NCBI GenBank assembly: GCA_037447655.1
Contig: JBBHKE010001642.1
Coordinates: 80,576-144,575 of the forward strand
From: Zygnema cylindricum
Lineage: Eukaryota; Streptophyta; Zygnematophyceae; Zygnematales; Zygnemataceae
Length of the DNA: 64,000 bases
Reading direction: 5' to 3'
The translations under genes and the position numbers were made by a program. Below are positions 19,885-31,643 of this stretch, piece after piece (the stretch's first letter is position 1; each line of letters starts with the position of its first letter). Under the pieces are notes generated by a model. That model made no database searches, had not been told where the DNA came from, and worked only from the letters and a program-made list of their open reading frames with translations.

Positions 19885-20526
19885 AACTACGGAAATTGTT
19901 ATTAGTGTTAATAACACTTATTTTGTCAAGAATATTTTTACCCAAAATCATAACTTAGTGTTATTAACATTAAGATTGGATTACAACTAATATATAATGT
20001 TTATATTTAGTGCCACACATTTTATTTTATGTTTGTCGATCTTAGTGCTATGTACGACGGCTTGTTTTCGCACATAACGTCTACATGACACCTCATTTCT
20101 ACAACCTTAAGTGTGTTATACATGTGTATTAAATTTAAGTAGTTGTTTTCGCCAAATATAAGGCCAACGTTATTTTGAAAATGTCGCCGAAGTGTGAACA
20201 CTGACCCCGCGTAGAAAAAAATCCTGGTTTCGAACATTTCCATCGTAAGTTAAAGTTAAATGTAACGTTGATTGTAAATTTACATCACGAAAACGACAAC
20301 AATCAACGTTCAATTAAGACTAAAATGTATACAACACGTAAATGCTGAATTTCAATCGCTCGGCTTCTACAATTGTCCGGTCATCATTATTGGTTGTAAT
20401 ATTTTGGACAAAGGCCCATCACGTAGTACCTCTGAACAAGTTGTCGTTTACTTGTTCTAATTCGCGTGGTACCACGTCAGTTAAGATCGTACATTAAAAA
20501 TAGTCAAAGATTATACAAACAAAAAG
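19885..20526. other. unassigned AT-rich stretch
   Basis: No recognisable gene or repeat. The minus frame 20022-20243 has no identifiable motif. Confidence 0.4.
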
Positions 20527-20722
20527 AGACGGGAATGCGAGAGAGAGACATGATTACGAAAGTGAAAGACATGAATATGAGGGAGCGAGACAAGATTACG
20601 GGAAAGGAAAACAATATTACAAAAAAGAGAGACAAGATTATAGGAGTGAGAGACTGGATTACGAGATAGAGAGAGAGGATTACAAGAGAAAGAGATAGGA
20701 TTACAAGGGAGAGAGTATTGGA
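20527..20722 (+). repeat. degenerate purine-rich minisatellite
   Basis: About eight imperfect units around GAGAGACAAGATTACG separated by a few bases. It creates matching repetitive frames on both strands (20466-20669 and 20504-20740), which are not genes. Confidence 0.7.
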
Positions 20723-21194
20723 ATTCGACAACTTCGACATTCCACTCTACTATTGAACCACTATGTTCAGTTAGTTTTCCTTTGATGGTGATTAAGCCTT
20801 AGAACACTAAGTCTTAGGTATACTACTTTAAATAGTGTTTATATATATGTTTTACCTTCCTTGTACATGTTATTTTAGCATAAAAAGATTCCCACTATCT
20901 TTTGGAATCTTTCGAACTAGTTCGACCTCCACTTCTAGATGTACCTAAATTAGTTCTATCTCAACTTATTGGATGTACCTAGATTAATTGTACCTCCACT
21001 TTTGTATAGTGCGTCTTACATGTTTTGAGTTCACCTATAAAACTCAAACGTCTCACTTTCTTTTATCATTCAATTAAATCATTGAACTTAAGTTCGCGAC
21101 AGTCTCATTTGTCCTAGCTGTCTTTTTTCTTTTTGTCCCTTTTATGTACTTTATACCCTTTCCTGTTCCTTTGCTTTGAATCTTTATCTTTCTT

Positions 21195-22240
21195 ATGGCC
21201 TCTAATTTATTAGGTTTTGGGCCCACGACTTTGGCCGTGTCAAACTCAGTTCATAAATTTAAATGACAAGATTTTTACAACTATAATTTTTTAATCCAAC
21301 ATTTATTTATCTTTGAGAAACTGTGGGGCCACGTTATAGGAGATGTCATAATTCCAATTTTGCCAGCTAAGGATGATGATGATTCAGCGGCCGTTAGCTT
21401 CCAATCATTGCGTGGAGAGAAAAAGGCCCCGTCGCCTTGTCTTGACTTATCTTGTCGTTGGATGGAACAATTGCAAATCTCGTACGAAGCGCCACAACCG
21501 CTAACGAAGCGTAGCAACTTTTATGCGCCGCGTATGAAACCGATACATGGCCGCATCGCTTAGATTTTCGACGAGAATTATCCTCCTTGAAAAGGATAAG
21601 TCTTGAGGATATGCTGTCTTTTATACAAAAAGTAGAATCATATGTTGGTCGTTTAAAGTGTGTTAATTATCCTTTAACTCGTGGAGATCTCATCAGCGTG
21701 ATTTTGGCAGGATTGCCGCCCCGTTTTGAGTCTTTTGTTCGTACAGTTGACAAAAAATTATTCGAATGTCACCTTACTTGATTTAACCAATCAGCAAATA
21801 AAAAAACATGTGACACCATCTAACGCCACAGTCCTAACTATCTTTGTTGCAAAAAAATATTTTATAGGTGCTACTGGATCTTCTATTTTTTGCAGATATT
21901 GCAAAGAGAAAGATCATCTCATCGACGCGTGTCTAGTTCTCACCCGCAAATGTGAACGTGCGTTAGGCTGCGGGGGCGACGGTCAAGACAAAAACAACGC
22001 CCTAAATCCAAGAGCGCCGCCCAATCCGGCTGTCGCGTACAATTCTTTCGGACACGCGACTCCAACATTTATGACTGTTTTGTACAGTCCTTACAGTCCT
22101 CCTCCTCATTGGTACAACATGCCACCTCATTTTCAATTTGCGCCAACTGTACCTCCACCGCTTCTTCAATTTGACGCAACAAATCAAGACGCGCCTTCTA
22201 TCAACCACACCAATTCCGTACCTGCTCCCATCCCTCCTAT
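21195..22240 (+). pseudogene. copia gag remnant
   Basis: Starts at an ATG at 21195 with a short leader (GFGPTTLAV) and, after frame changes, FYNYNFLIQHLFIFEKLWGH and a UBN2-like part (GRLKCVNYPLTRGDLISV) at about 21640-21710. A zinc knuckle at about 21893-21940 reads CRYCKEKDHLIDAC (CCHC). A proline-rich linker follows. At least three frame breaks. Confidence 0.65.
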
Positions 22241-22620
22241 AGATTATGGATACGCATTCAATCCATCAAATAATAATTATGATTGGTTTATAATTTGTAG
22301 TGCTTCGCATGACATGTCATTTACAAAATCCATTATGGCAAATCTTGTAATGTTTTCTGTCCATTTACGCTTTTTAGTTGGAAATAATTCTGTCCTAACA
22401 TCAAATATGGTTGGACAATGGCCATAAATCTGAAGAGCTCCGAACCACTCATCTTTGAGAACGTTTATTACGTTCCCCAACTCAAAAAAAATCTCATCTC
22501 CGTGGGTACAAGGCTACGAAATGGTAGTTTCAGAGTCATTTCGGAAAACGAAGTCCAATTTTTTTCGTGAAACCACATTTCCCTTAGAAAGGGGATTACA
22601 TGTGGTAATCTATATGTTTT
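22241..22620 (+). pseudogene. copia protease-region remnant
   Basis: The frame reads NNYDWFIICSASHDMS where copia proteases have W-x-(I/V)-D-S-G-A-S; the catalytic Asp-Ser-Gly is replaced by Ile-Cys-Ser, so it is inactive. After a frame change LIFENVYYVPQLKKNLISVG matches the conserved end of the copia protease region. Confidence 0.65.
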
Positions 22621-22629
22621 AAAATATTT

Positions 22630-23800
22630 TAGAGATCTAGCAAATTCAAATGTAGCAAATTCCTCTCCTTTCTTTTCTTGTTTTCACAAATGGCATTTAC
22701 GATGTAACCATCTAAATAGACAAAGTTTAGCATCCCTTAGTAAAGGCCTTGTTTTAGGCTTAGATTCATTTGATGCAAAAAATCTTAATTTTTTCCATAG
22801 ATGTATTATTTGCAAAATGCCTTGATTACCTTTTCTAAAAAGCTTTTATGAATCAAAGTCTCCTATTGATTTAATTTCTAGCGATGTATGTGTACCCATG
22901 AGGGTACCAAGTTTGAGTGGTTTTGTGCATTTCATTACTTTTATTGATGATTACTCACGATTTACTCACGTATATCTCATGAAAAACAAGTCTAAAGCTT
23001 TTACTCATTTCCAAACCTTTAAATTCCTTGTCGAAAAGCAATCCTCCTCTCGGATAAAAATGTTAAGAACTGATAATGGGGGGAGAAATATATGTCGCAT
23101 GAATTCTCGGAATTTTTAACATCATGTGGCATAATCCATGAGTTGTGTGCCCCACATACTCCTCAACAAAATGGGGCTGCCGAAAGACTTAGCCGAACCT
23201 ATGCCGATATGGCTCGGTCAATGATGCAATTTGCCTCCTTACCTCAATCTTTTTGGGTCGAAGCTTTACTAACGGCTTGTTATGTCCGAAATAGGTCGCC
23301 CACATTGGCTCTCAAAAACAAAACTCCCTTTGAGGCATGGCATAAAAAGAAACCAAATGTTTCTCTCTTTTGCATTTTTGGAAGTGAAGCTTACAACAAA
23401 AACCTTAAAAATAACGATGGGAATTGGGGTGCAAAGGCCACAAAAGGAATATTTGTGGGTTACGCCCCCTATTCCAAGGCGTATTGTATATATTGCCTTA
23501 AAACGCATGGTATTATAATTTCGCGTGATGTCATTTTTGATGAGGACCCACTTTTTCGTCACCTCGTACCAAATCTCCATGTCACACCGTTGATTTTCCA
23601 ACAATCCAACGCACACATTATTTTCCTCCTAACAATCCAACAGACACATTCACAGAATCAGACAACTTGGTTTTTCACAGAATCACACAATTTGGTTTTT
23701 TGTAGATTTTGCCAGATTGGAAAATTCTGCCGCGGAATCTGCACCTATTTCACAGACGCAAATCATTACGACCAATAGAAAAGGTGCCTCGTCATATGAT
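22630..23800 (+). pseudogene. copia integrase remnant
   Basis: A GAG-pre-integrase zinc motif (HKWHLRCNHL...CIICKMP) lies at about 22685-22825. The core keeps ITFIDDYSRFTHVYLMK, the second catalytic Asp in LRTDNGG (about 23075) and the Glu in QQNGAAERLSRT (about 23190), then SFWVEAL and GCxxF-type text (CIFGSEAY). A frameshift at about 23090 splits the core into 22898-23119 and 23092-23778. Confidence 0.75.
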
Positions 23801-24680
23801 CTTCAGTCCGCAGCAACAAATCTTGACCAAATCAACCTTGGTGTGCCGGCCTACCATATGGGAAGTACGTCCCAAGATCAAAATTTACGTGCGATAAACG
23901 AATTCAATTGTCGACATTAATACGGGAGGACACCCTACGGCCATCATCGAGTTGTGTTCAAACAAATCTGGCGAATTCCTTAGCGCAATCCTTCGCGCCA
24001 ACTTTGGCAAATCATCTTGCACAATCCTCCACGACAAATCTTTTGATTGCTGTTCTTACTCAGCAAACTGTACGTCGCAGTTCTTGACATGTACGTCCTA
24101 CTTAGAAGGTGACCCAAAATCTTGCTCACGCCAATCTTGTTGATGTCACAGATCCACGACTCACATTAAAATTTACACTCTAGTCCGATACAGACAAGTG
24201 GCATTTAACGGCCAATGAAGAATATCAAGCATTAATGATGAATCAAAATTGGATTCTTTATGAGCTGCCACCTAACTGACGAGCAATCCGTTCACAGTGT
24301 GTTTATAAAGTTGCAGATGGATTTGTTGAACGATACAAGGTGCGCCTTGTTGCGAAAGAATATTCGTAGACCGAAGGAGTTAATAACAACGAGACTTTTG
24401 CGCTTGTTCCGAAATTTGAATCTATTCGTACAATTTTGTCTTTGGCGGCGATCCACGATTGGGAACTTCAGCAACTCGACGTAAATACTACTTTTTTGCA
24501 CGAGAATCTTGAAGAAGATATATACTTGGAGCAGGCTCTTGGATACGTTTTAGGTGGACAATAATCTTTGGTCTTTCGCTTGAATAAATCTATTTATGGT
24601 TTTAAACAGGCGCCACGTGTGTGGCACAAAACGCTTGTGCTTTATTATAAGATGGTTTTAAAGAAGTTAGCGCAGATCTT
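23801..24680 (+). pseudogene. copia reverse transcriptase remnant (N-terminal part)
   Basis: From about 24185: NEEYQALMMNQNWILYELP, VYKVADGFVERYKVRLVAKEYS, ETFALVPKFESIRTILSLAA, QQLDVNTTFLHENLEEDIYLEQ and SIYGFKQAPRVWH, the ordered copia RT blocks up to about 24630. In-frame stops replace at least four residues. The YVDD box and everything beyond are lost at the LTR junction. 23801-24150 is decayed linker. Confidence 0.75.
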
Positions 24681-24686
24681 GGTATT

Positions 24687-25385
24687 TGTTGTTCTACAAC
24701 CACCATTGCAGGAGGAGGACCAGCAGTAGTAGTGGAAGTAGACATTTAAAAACAGCAAAAGCTATCAAAACACCTACTCAATAGCCAACTTTGATTCAAC
24801 ACAAAATATGACTCAAAAGGCCAATAAGCCTAAAATTTGTCACAATTATACACAATTCATTAAACTGACAATTCCCAATATTGCAGCCCAAATGACATAG
24901 TAAACCATAAGATATGATGTCTAGAAGTTTGCCAAAAACTGCCCTTAAAAAATCATATTCCCAAAACTGGATGCTACAAAATTGGATAAGTCCTAAACTA
25001 TATACTCACAATGAGTATCTACTGGTCACACTAATTCGGGTAACCGTACTACAAGACCATCCTGACTTACGACAAAGTATCCAACCTGTATTTTACTGTA
25101 CCTTGTGTATCTCCAAAACCAAATTATTATTTTCAAAGACCTTATTAATAAAACACTAATTTTTATTACACTAAACTACAAAAAAATGTTTCCCAAATAT
25201 TCTCAGATAGCGAACCGTACATAAAATGTTCCACGTGCTTAGTCAGCGAAAGTCGCTAAAGTACAACCGATTGTGGTAGTGTAGTACGAAGCACCTGAGT
25301 GCTTCGTCACTTGTGGTCCCACGTGAATCACGCTTGTATTCCCAGGTGAATCCCGTTCGTTGGCGCAAATGTAATCAACGATCAT
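24687..25385 (-). repeat. LTR fragment (family D), distal part
   Basis: In minus orientation it ends with a short ORF (ATG at 24745) running to GAACAACA at the LTR edge and encoding MSTSTTTAGPPPAMVVVEQQ. This mirrors LTR C (34438-35280), whose end encodes MTTAASSSSSLPAVVSEQQ. The LTR is interrupted at 25381-25385 by the family B array and appears to resume at 33637. Confidence 0.5.
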
Positions 25386-26494
25386 TGTTGTCCATAGCCT
25401 ATTTTAGCCATGGATTACTCTCGGATGAACCACAAACTACCCCTCAAACAGCTGTTTTTCAGACAGCACAGATTACTCCACAATAAACAAAATCCTCGAA
25501 AACTGCACCAATAAGCAGTATACAATAGACACTGTAAGCTCCCAAAGTAAGAGATAAATCCACCAAGGAATCTAGAAGATATAAGCTCCAAAGTTTCCCA
25601 AAAATAGCTGACAGCTTCACAAACTAACCACTTAGACTGCTCACAGAATCTTACAAAGATATTGGAATACAATGAAACTTAACACATATATAGATTCTAT
25701 ATCATAAAATAACTCCACAATATTTCACATGAAAGCACCAAACAGAGTGATCACACCAACAGGTCAAAGATGCAGAAAACAGTTTGTCATTGCTTTGATA
25801 AACTTGATTGCGATACTCAAAATATTATAAGTCCTACAAGTTATACTCAGAGATTTCACTACTGAATGTACGGAGGCATACCAGCCGTACAGTATCTACC
25901 ATCTACCTAAACTATTGTAAGTATACCCGAATAGTTCAAGGTATATCAGACTGAACAGATCTACACTAATAAACTAATTAGCCAAAAGACAAACCAATGT
26001 TGTTCAGGATATTTACACCAACATCTCCGCAATCTTTGTACGTCAAGAACCAAGCTACCCACTAAGCTACCATCGTGTAATCATCATTACTCAGAATCTA
26101 TACTAGTCATATTATCCGCAGCTGCGTTGTCCGTACGGATCATATCAAAATAACCGCAGCTGCGTTGTCTTGTCTGCGTTGCAGCTGCTCCGTACCGGCG
26201 GCGCATATTTATCCAAAATAACCGTAGTTGTGTTGTCGTGTCTGCGTCGCAGCAGCGCCGTACCGGCGGCGCCTATTTCAACATTCCGTTTATTTCACAT
26301 CGGATCGCTTCGCGATTCGCCGTCCATTTGTCACTGCTTCTTCACACCACTCAATGAGTCTTTTACGTCACTTTAATTATATCAATACTTTCGCTCCCCC
26401 AATCCGTGAATATATTCAAACCTCCATATTAAATCCAATTAGCAGTTACGCACGAACTGTCTCTTACGCACGAAACTGACTTTTCAAAACAACA
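25386..26494 (-). repeat. LTR 1 of family B array (3' LTR of unit 1)
   Basis: 1109 bp, TG...CA on the minus strand (TGTTGTTTTG at 26494). Its 3' segment carries an ATG-initiated frame that continues through the LTR end in the other two copies. Contains CGCAGCTGCGTTG repeats and GTACGG motifs. Confidence 0.88.
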
Positions 26495-26502
26495 CTCCCC
26501 CG
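26495..26502 (-). other. polypurine tract, unit 1
   Basis: Minus strand CGGGGGAG abuts the 3' LTR start at 26494. A second, similar sequence (TTTGGGGGAG followed by TGTTGAATTTG) lies at about 26725-26745, possibly a duplicated LTR-edge relic. Confidence 0.55.
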
Positions 26503-27203
26503 AAAATTTAGTTTCGTGCACCCAGAAAAATATGCAGCGTGTAATGCTATTTTGCTACGCTGCGCTAGTTTGACATCGCAGCGCAGTATGAATACAAAGT
26601 GCAGCTTGTACTGCTATGCTGCGATGCTGCGCTAATTCGACATCGCAACCCTAGCTGCTGCTCTTTTTCACCCTTAACTTCCTCCTCACAGCCTCATCTA
26701 CTAAGACTAAAGCTTTCAAATTCAACACTCCCCCAAAGCTTTAGACTCAGTAGTCCATTTTGTATGCAAATATTTCTACTCTAATGGATACACAAAAAAA
26801 AAAAGAATGAAAAAATATTTAAATATTCAAAATTCTCTATCAACCTCCACTATTCATCATACAAATTTTTTAGCAAAAACAACACATCACCACTGCTTTG
26901 CCGACGTCGCCATTGCTCCTGCTGCCTTCTGCCAATTCCCTTTCGCCTATTTGAAAACTGCCACCTTGCAAAAAGTGTCATGTTATAGCTCCCTTACGCC
27001 ATAAATGCCAAACCGTCCTTTCACTATTGCCATAACACCTCTCCAGTAAATCCGAATTTCCACTCGCCTTCGTCACTTAGCCATGTTACCAAATTTGCTG
27101 AAAATCTATCACCTACACACTTTTATCAAACAATTGCTGCACATTCTCTCCTGTTAGATACTTCCACGCCATCCACTTCTCTAGATGTATGTTACTGACG
27201 CTA
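26503..27203 (-). other. non-coding 3' part of family B unit 1
   Basis: Holds degenerate repeats of a GCTACGCTGCGCTAATTCGACATCGCAG-like unit (about 26525-26650) and AT-rich sequence. No gene seen. Confidence 0.5.
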
Positions 27204-28111
27204 CTACACCAAATTCTCATGAAATTTCTTGTAAATTCGTTCAAGTCTCCCCATTTTCCCGTTACACATTCTCTCAAATATTTCCGGTTGCGTTCTTCGG
27301 TGTGATCGATTTTTTAACATGCTTCTTCTCCAACTGTTTTTCCCCAATCTGTCTCTCTTTCTTGGTTTCTTATGACTATCTGATCTGTTCATAGTTTTTC
27401 TATGGTTTCCCTTCCCATTACCTCTATAAAGTGTAGTTTTTCTTACTAATTTTTGGTATTTTTCCATAAATATGCCACTTCTCTTAAGTGTATGTATATT
27501 CAATATATTTTCAGTCTGACCCTCTTTTCAGTTAGCTGCTCTTTCCTCTTCCTACAATTATTTCTTATTTTCCATATTCCTCCAGATTTATGACCTTTTC
27601 CGCTCTCATGAACTTTCTTCTTTAGCCTTATTTTCTTAATAGTTTTTACCTGTATTTTGCTGAGTTGAATAGTTTTTAAACCCACAGTATTTTCCACTTC
27701 TGATGTTAATTCCCCATTTTGTGTAAATTCACTCTTTTCTATCTCATCATCTTCTCTTTCCCTTTCTCGAAGTTTTGTTTTCATTTCAGTGTTCCCAATT
27801 TCTAAAGAATGTTCTTCAACTGATTTTAAGTTTACTTCTTTAACTCCCCTTACTTCATGAATCTCTTCTCCTTGTACGTCATGCTCACACGCGAATTTAT
27901 CACAAGGAGTTACACAAACCGAGTCTTTTTCACTTTTTTGTTTCTCCTCACCAATTTTTGCGACAATAATCTTTCCAGTTTCTTCCACTTCCATGTGCCA
28001 TTCACTTTCTTCGGCTTCTCTTATTGTAGTTGCCTTTTCTTTTAGTAAGTGTGTGTCACTCACCAATCTGTCATAAGTAATATTGACAGTAACCGGATCC
28101 TTTTCTGTCAC
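27204..28111 (-). pseudogene. charged C-terminal extension of family B Gag, unit 1
   Basis: Frame 28111-27500 (203 aa) is rich in Glu/Lys with a coiled-coil look; frame 27503-27204 continues it with Arg/Lys-rich text. In unit 2 the equivalent region joins gag without a stop (CVVRNEEKEV), whereas here the Arg codon is TAG (CVV-stop-NEEKEV). The ancestral protein was therefore one long Gag with a charged tail, comparable to the acidic tail of family A Gag. No similarity to known enzymes was recognised. Confidence 0.5.
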
Positions 28112-28126
28112 CTCTTTCTCCTCATT

Positions 28127-29016
28127 CTAAACAACACAAAAGGTCGGTAAATAAATAAATTTGTCAACACATGGTGTATGCCTTTTGTCATCTGTCGAGT
28201 CTTGTCTCTCACTTACAAAAGCACTTGATTCCCTTCTTGTTGAGGGTCGGACAAGGTTGTTGTCCCATCCATCTCTCAAATTCCCTGAAACACATGCATT
28301 TCTATATGATGGACATACCCTGAAGGAATGTCCTAAATCATTACAGTAAAAACAATTCTTAGGTCGATCTCCGAACTCACTATTTCCTTTAATTTTCTGA
28401 AACTGAGACTTTGATTCCATTATATTCCTCTTACTTGATAAAACCTTTCTATTAGCCTCTTCATCTAGAACAACACGTCTTGCTACAGTTAAGCTCAAAT
28501 CCTTTTTATCAATTAAAGTCAATCGATCTAATGCACTCTTATATTCTTTAGGTAGAATTCTCATTAACAGTATAGCTTGTTGAGCATCTGTAAAGTTTCC
28601 TCCTGCCAAATCATTTTCTGCAAATAATACTTGTAAGTCAATACAGTGTTTCTCCATACTACCTCCTACATACTTGTGTTCAACTATTTTGGTATCACTG
28701 CTAAGCCAATGATATAAAGAAGTCTTTGCATACATACATTCTAAGCACTTCCATAATTTAGCTGCCTTTTTAAAACTTAGATATGACATTACAAAATCCT
28801 CAGTCAAGGAATTCTGATAACCCTTAGACACTGATGATTTTTCCTTATCCATCCATTTGATGTTTCGGCCAAGGTACCGTCCACCACATCCATTAGATCC
28901 ATCATCTTGAAGTAGCTCTCGAGCGCACACTTCCAGTAATGATATTTTGATCCATCAAATATGGGTAGCCATGGGTGTGGGCCCATAACCTGTTGTCCAT
29001 AGCCTATTTTAGCCAT
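28127..29016 (-). pseudogene. gag: family B Gag, unit 1 (one frameshift)
   Basis: The N-terminal frame (29016-28804) begins at an ATG inside the LTR, reads across the LTR end and primer site (GYGQQVMGPHPWLPIFDG) and is shifted near 28.85 kb into frame 28930-28127. The UBN2-type core includes LWKCLECMYAKTSLYHW and LLMRILPKEYKSALDRL, followed by an intact CCHC knuckle, CFYCNDLGHSFRVC, near 28.31-28.35 kb. Gag would form the particle and package RNA; pol must come from elsewhere. Confidence 0.75.
28976..28990 (-). other. primer-binding site, family B unit 1
   Basis: Minus strand GGTTATGGGCCCACA directly after the LTR end AACA; 14 of 15 bases complementary to the initiator tRNA-Met anticodon arm. 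The ATG inside is in frame with gag. Confidence 0.78.
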
Positions 29017-30062
29017 GGATTACTCTCGGATGAACCACAAACTACCCCTCAAACAGCTGTTTTTCAGACAGCACAGATTACTCCACAATAAACAAAATCC
29101 TCGAAAACTGCACCAATAAGCAGTATACAATAGACACTGTAAGCTCCCAAAGTAAGAGATAAATCCACCAAGGAATCTAGAAGATATAAGCTCCAGAGTT
29201 TCCCAAAAATAGCTGACAGCTTCACAAACTAACCACTTAGACTGCTCACAGAATCTTACAAAGATATTAGAATACAATGAAACTTAACACATATATAGAT
29301 TCTATATCATAAAATAACTCCACAATATTTCACATGAAAGCCCCAAACAGAGTGATCACACCAACAGGTCAAAGATTCAAAAAACAGTTTGTCGTTGCTT
29401 TGATAAACTTGATTGCGATACTCAAAATATTCTAAGTCCTACAAGTTATACTCAGGAATTTCACTACTGAATGTACGGAGGCAAACTCTGCCATAGCTTT
29501 GATAAACTTGACAGCGATACATAAAATAATCTAAGTCCTGCAAGTTATACTCAGAGTACGGAGGCATACCAGCTGTACTGTATCTACTCTAATAAAATAA
29601 TTAGTCAAAAGGAGAAACCTCTGTTGTACAGAATATTGACACCGCACTCTTCGTATGTAAAAAACCAAGCTACCGCTAAGCAACTACTAAGCTACCACTA
29701 CCGTTTAATCATCACTACTTGAAATCTATCCTATTCATATTATTCGCAGCTGCGCTAGCTGCGCTATCTGTATAGATCATAAAAATAGCCGCAACTGAGT
29801 TGACTTAACTGCGTCGCAACTCCGCCGTACCGGCGACGCCTATTTCAGTATTTCGTTTATTTCACATCGGATCGCTTCGCGATCCGCCGTCCATTTGTCA
29901 CAGCTTGTTTACACCACTTAATGGGTTTTTTACATCACTTTAATTATATCAATACGTTTGCTCCCCCAATCGGTGAATCTGTTCAAACCTCCAAATTAAA
30001 TTCAATTAGCAGTTACACACGGAGTGTCTCGTACGCACGAAACTAACTTTTCAAAAACAACA
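28991..30062 (-). repeat. LTR 2 of family B array (shared middle LTR)
   Basis: 1072 bp. The left half closely matches LTR 3 (shared variants GCCCCAAAC, AAAGATTCAAAAAAC). The right half (about 29480-30062) diverges from both others and contains a local duplication (CTTTGATAAACTTGA...GCGATAC twice). Confidence 0.88.
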
Positions 30063-31232
30063 CTCCCCCAAAAATTTAGTTTTGTGCACCAAAATAAAAT
30101 ACGCAACGTGTAATGCTATGTTACTACGTTGCGGTAGTTTGACATCGTAGCGCAGTATGAATACAAAGTGCAGCGTGTAATGCTATGCTGCTACGCTGCG
30201 CTAATTCGACATCGTAGGGCAGTAGCGTGTACTGCTATGTTGCCATGCTGCGCTAATTCGAGATCGCAGTCCTAGCTGCTGCTCTTTTACCCCCTTATCT
30301 TCCTCCTCACATCATTATCTAATGAGACTAAAGCTTTCAAATTCAACACTCCCCTAAAGCTTTAGACTCATTAGTCTATTATGTATGCAGATATTTCTAC
30401 TCTAATGGATAAACAAACAAAAGAAGGAAATATATTTAAATATGCAAAAAAAAAAATTAACCTCCACTATTCACATACAAGAATTTTAGCAAAAACAACA
30501 CATCACCACTGCTTTGCCGACGTCGCCATTGCTCTTGCTGCCTTTTGCCAATTCCCATTCGCCTTTTTGAAACCTGCCAACTTGTATAAAATGTGTTGTA
30601 ATAGCTCCCCTTACGCCGTAAATGCCAAAATGTCCCTTCACTATTGCAATAACACCTCTCTAGTTAATCTACATTTCCACGCGTCTTCGTCACTGAGCCA
30701 TGCTATCAAATTTGCCGAAAATCTATCACCTACACACTTTTATCAAACAGTTGCTGCACATTCTCTCGTGTTAGATACTTCCACGCCATCCAATTCTTTA
30801 GTTGTATGTTACTACACCGAATTCTCGTGAAATTTCTTGTAAATTAGTTCAAGTCTTCCCATTTTCTTGTTACACATTCTCTCACTGTTTGCGGTTGCGT
30901 TCTTCGGTGTGATCGATTTTGTAACGTGCTTCTTCTCCAACTGTTTTTCCGCAATCTATCTCTCTTTCTTGGTTTCTTATGACTGTCTGATCTGTTCATA
31001 GTTTTTCCATGGTTTCCCTTCCCATTACCTCTATAAATTGTAGTTTTTCTTACTAATATTTGGTCTTTTTCCATAGATATGCCACTTCTCTTAAGTGTAT
31101 GTATATTCATTATATTCAGTCTGACCCTCTTTTCAATTAGTTGCTCTTTCCTCTTCCTACGATTCTTTCTTATTTTCCATATTCCTCCAGGTTTATGACC
31201 TTTTCCATTTTCATGAATTTTTTCCTTTAGCC
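30063..31232 (-). other. 3' non-coding part of family B unit 2
   Basis: The purine tract (minus TGGGGGAG, 30063-30070) abuts LTR 2. The remainder parallels 26503-27500 of unit 1, including the TGCGCTAATTCG repeats and the basic frame at 31110-30844. No independent gene. Confidence 0.5.
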
Positions 31233-31643
31233 TTATTTTCTTAACAGTTTTAATCCGTATTTCCCTGAGTTGAATAGTTTTAAACCCACAGTATTTTCCA
31301 CTTTTGATGTTAATTCCCCATTTTGTGTAAATTCATTCTTTTCTGTTTCATCATCTTCTCTTTCCCTTTCTCGAAGTTCTGTTTTCATCTCTGTGTTCTC
31401 TATTTCTAACAATTGTTTTTCAACCAATTTTAAGTTTACTTCTTTAACTCCCCTTACTTCATGAATATCTTCTCCTTGTACGTCTTGCTCACACGCCTGC
31501 TTATCACAAGGAGTTACACAAACCGAGTCTTTTTCACTCTCTTCTGCTTCGCTTATTCTAGTTGCCTCTTCCTTTAGTAAGTGTGTGTCACTCACCAATC
31601 TGTCATAGGTAATATTGACAGTAACCGGATACTTTTTTGTCAC
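31233..31643 (-). pseudogene. charged Gag extension, unit 2
   Basis: 136-aa frame homologous to 28111-27500 in unit 1 but with an internal deletion and an early frame change. Upstream sequence (CVVRNEEKEV) is open into the gag frame. Confidence 0.5.

Larger units (their letters stand above)
21195..24686 (+). mobile_element. decayed autonomous Ty1/copia element (plus strand)
   Basis: Gag, CCHC knuckle, protease region, GAG-pre-integrase, integrase and reverse transcriptase follow in standard copia order (integrase before RT). Many stops and shifts are present. It is cut at 24687 by an LTR, so the end of RT and RNase H are missing. A TATAAAA at about 21037 may belong to its 5' LTR, whose limits I could not define. 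Confidence 0.8.

Noticed and set aside
20466-20740. repetitive ORFs on both strands
   Set aside because: Shadows of the purine-rich minisatellite.
25415-25672. 85-aa Cys/Leu-rich ORF present three times (also 29020, 32552)
   Set aside because: It lies inside each family B LTR and is repeated for that reason; no domain similarity recognised.
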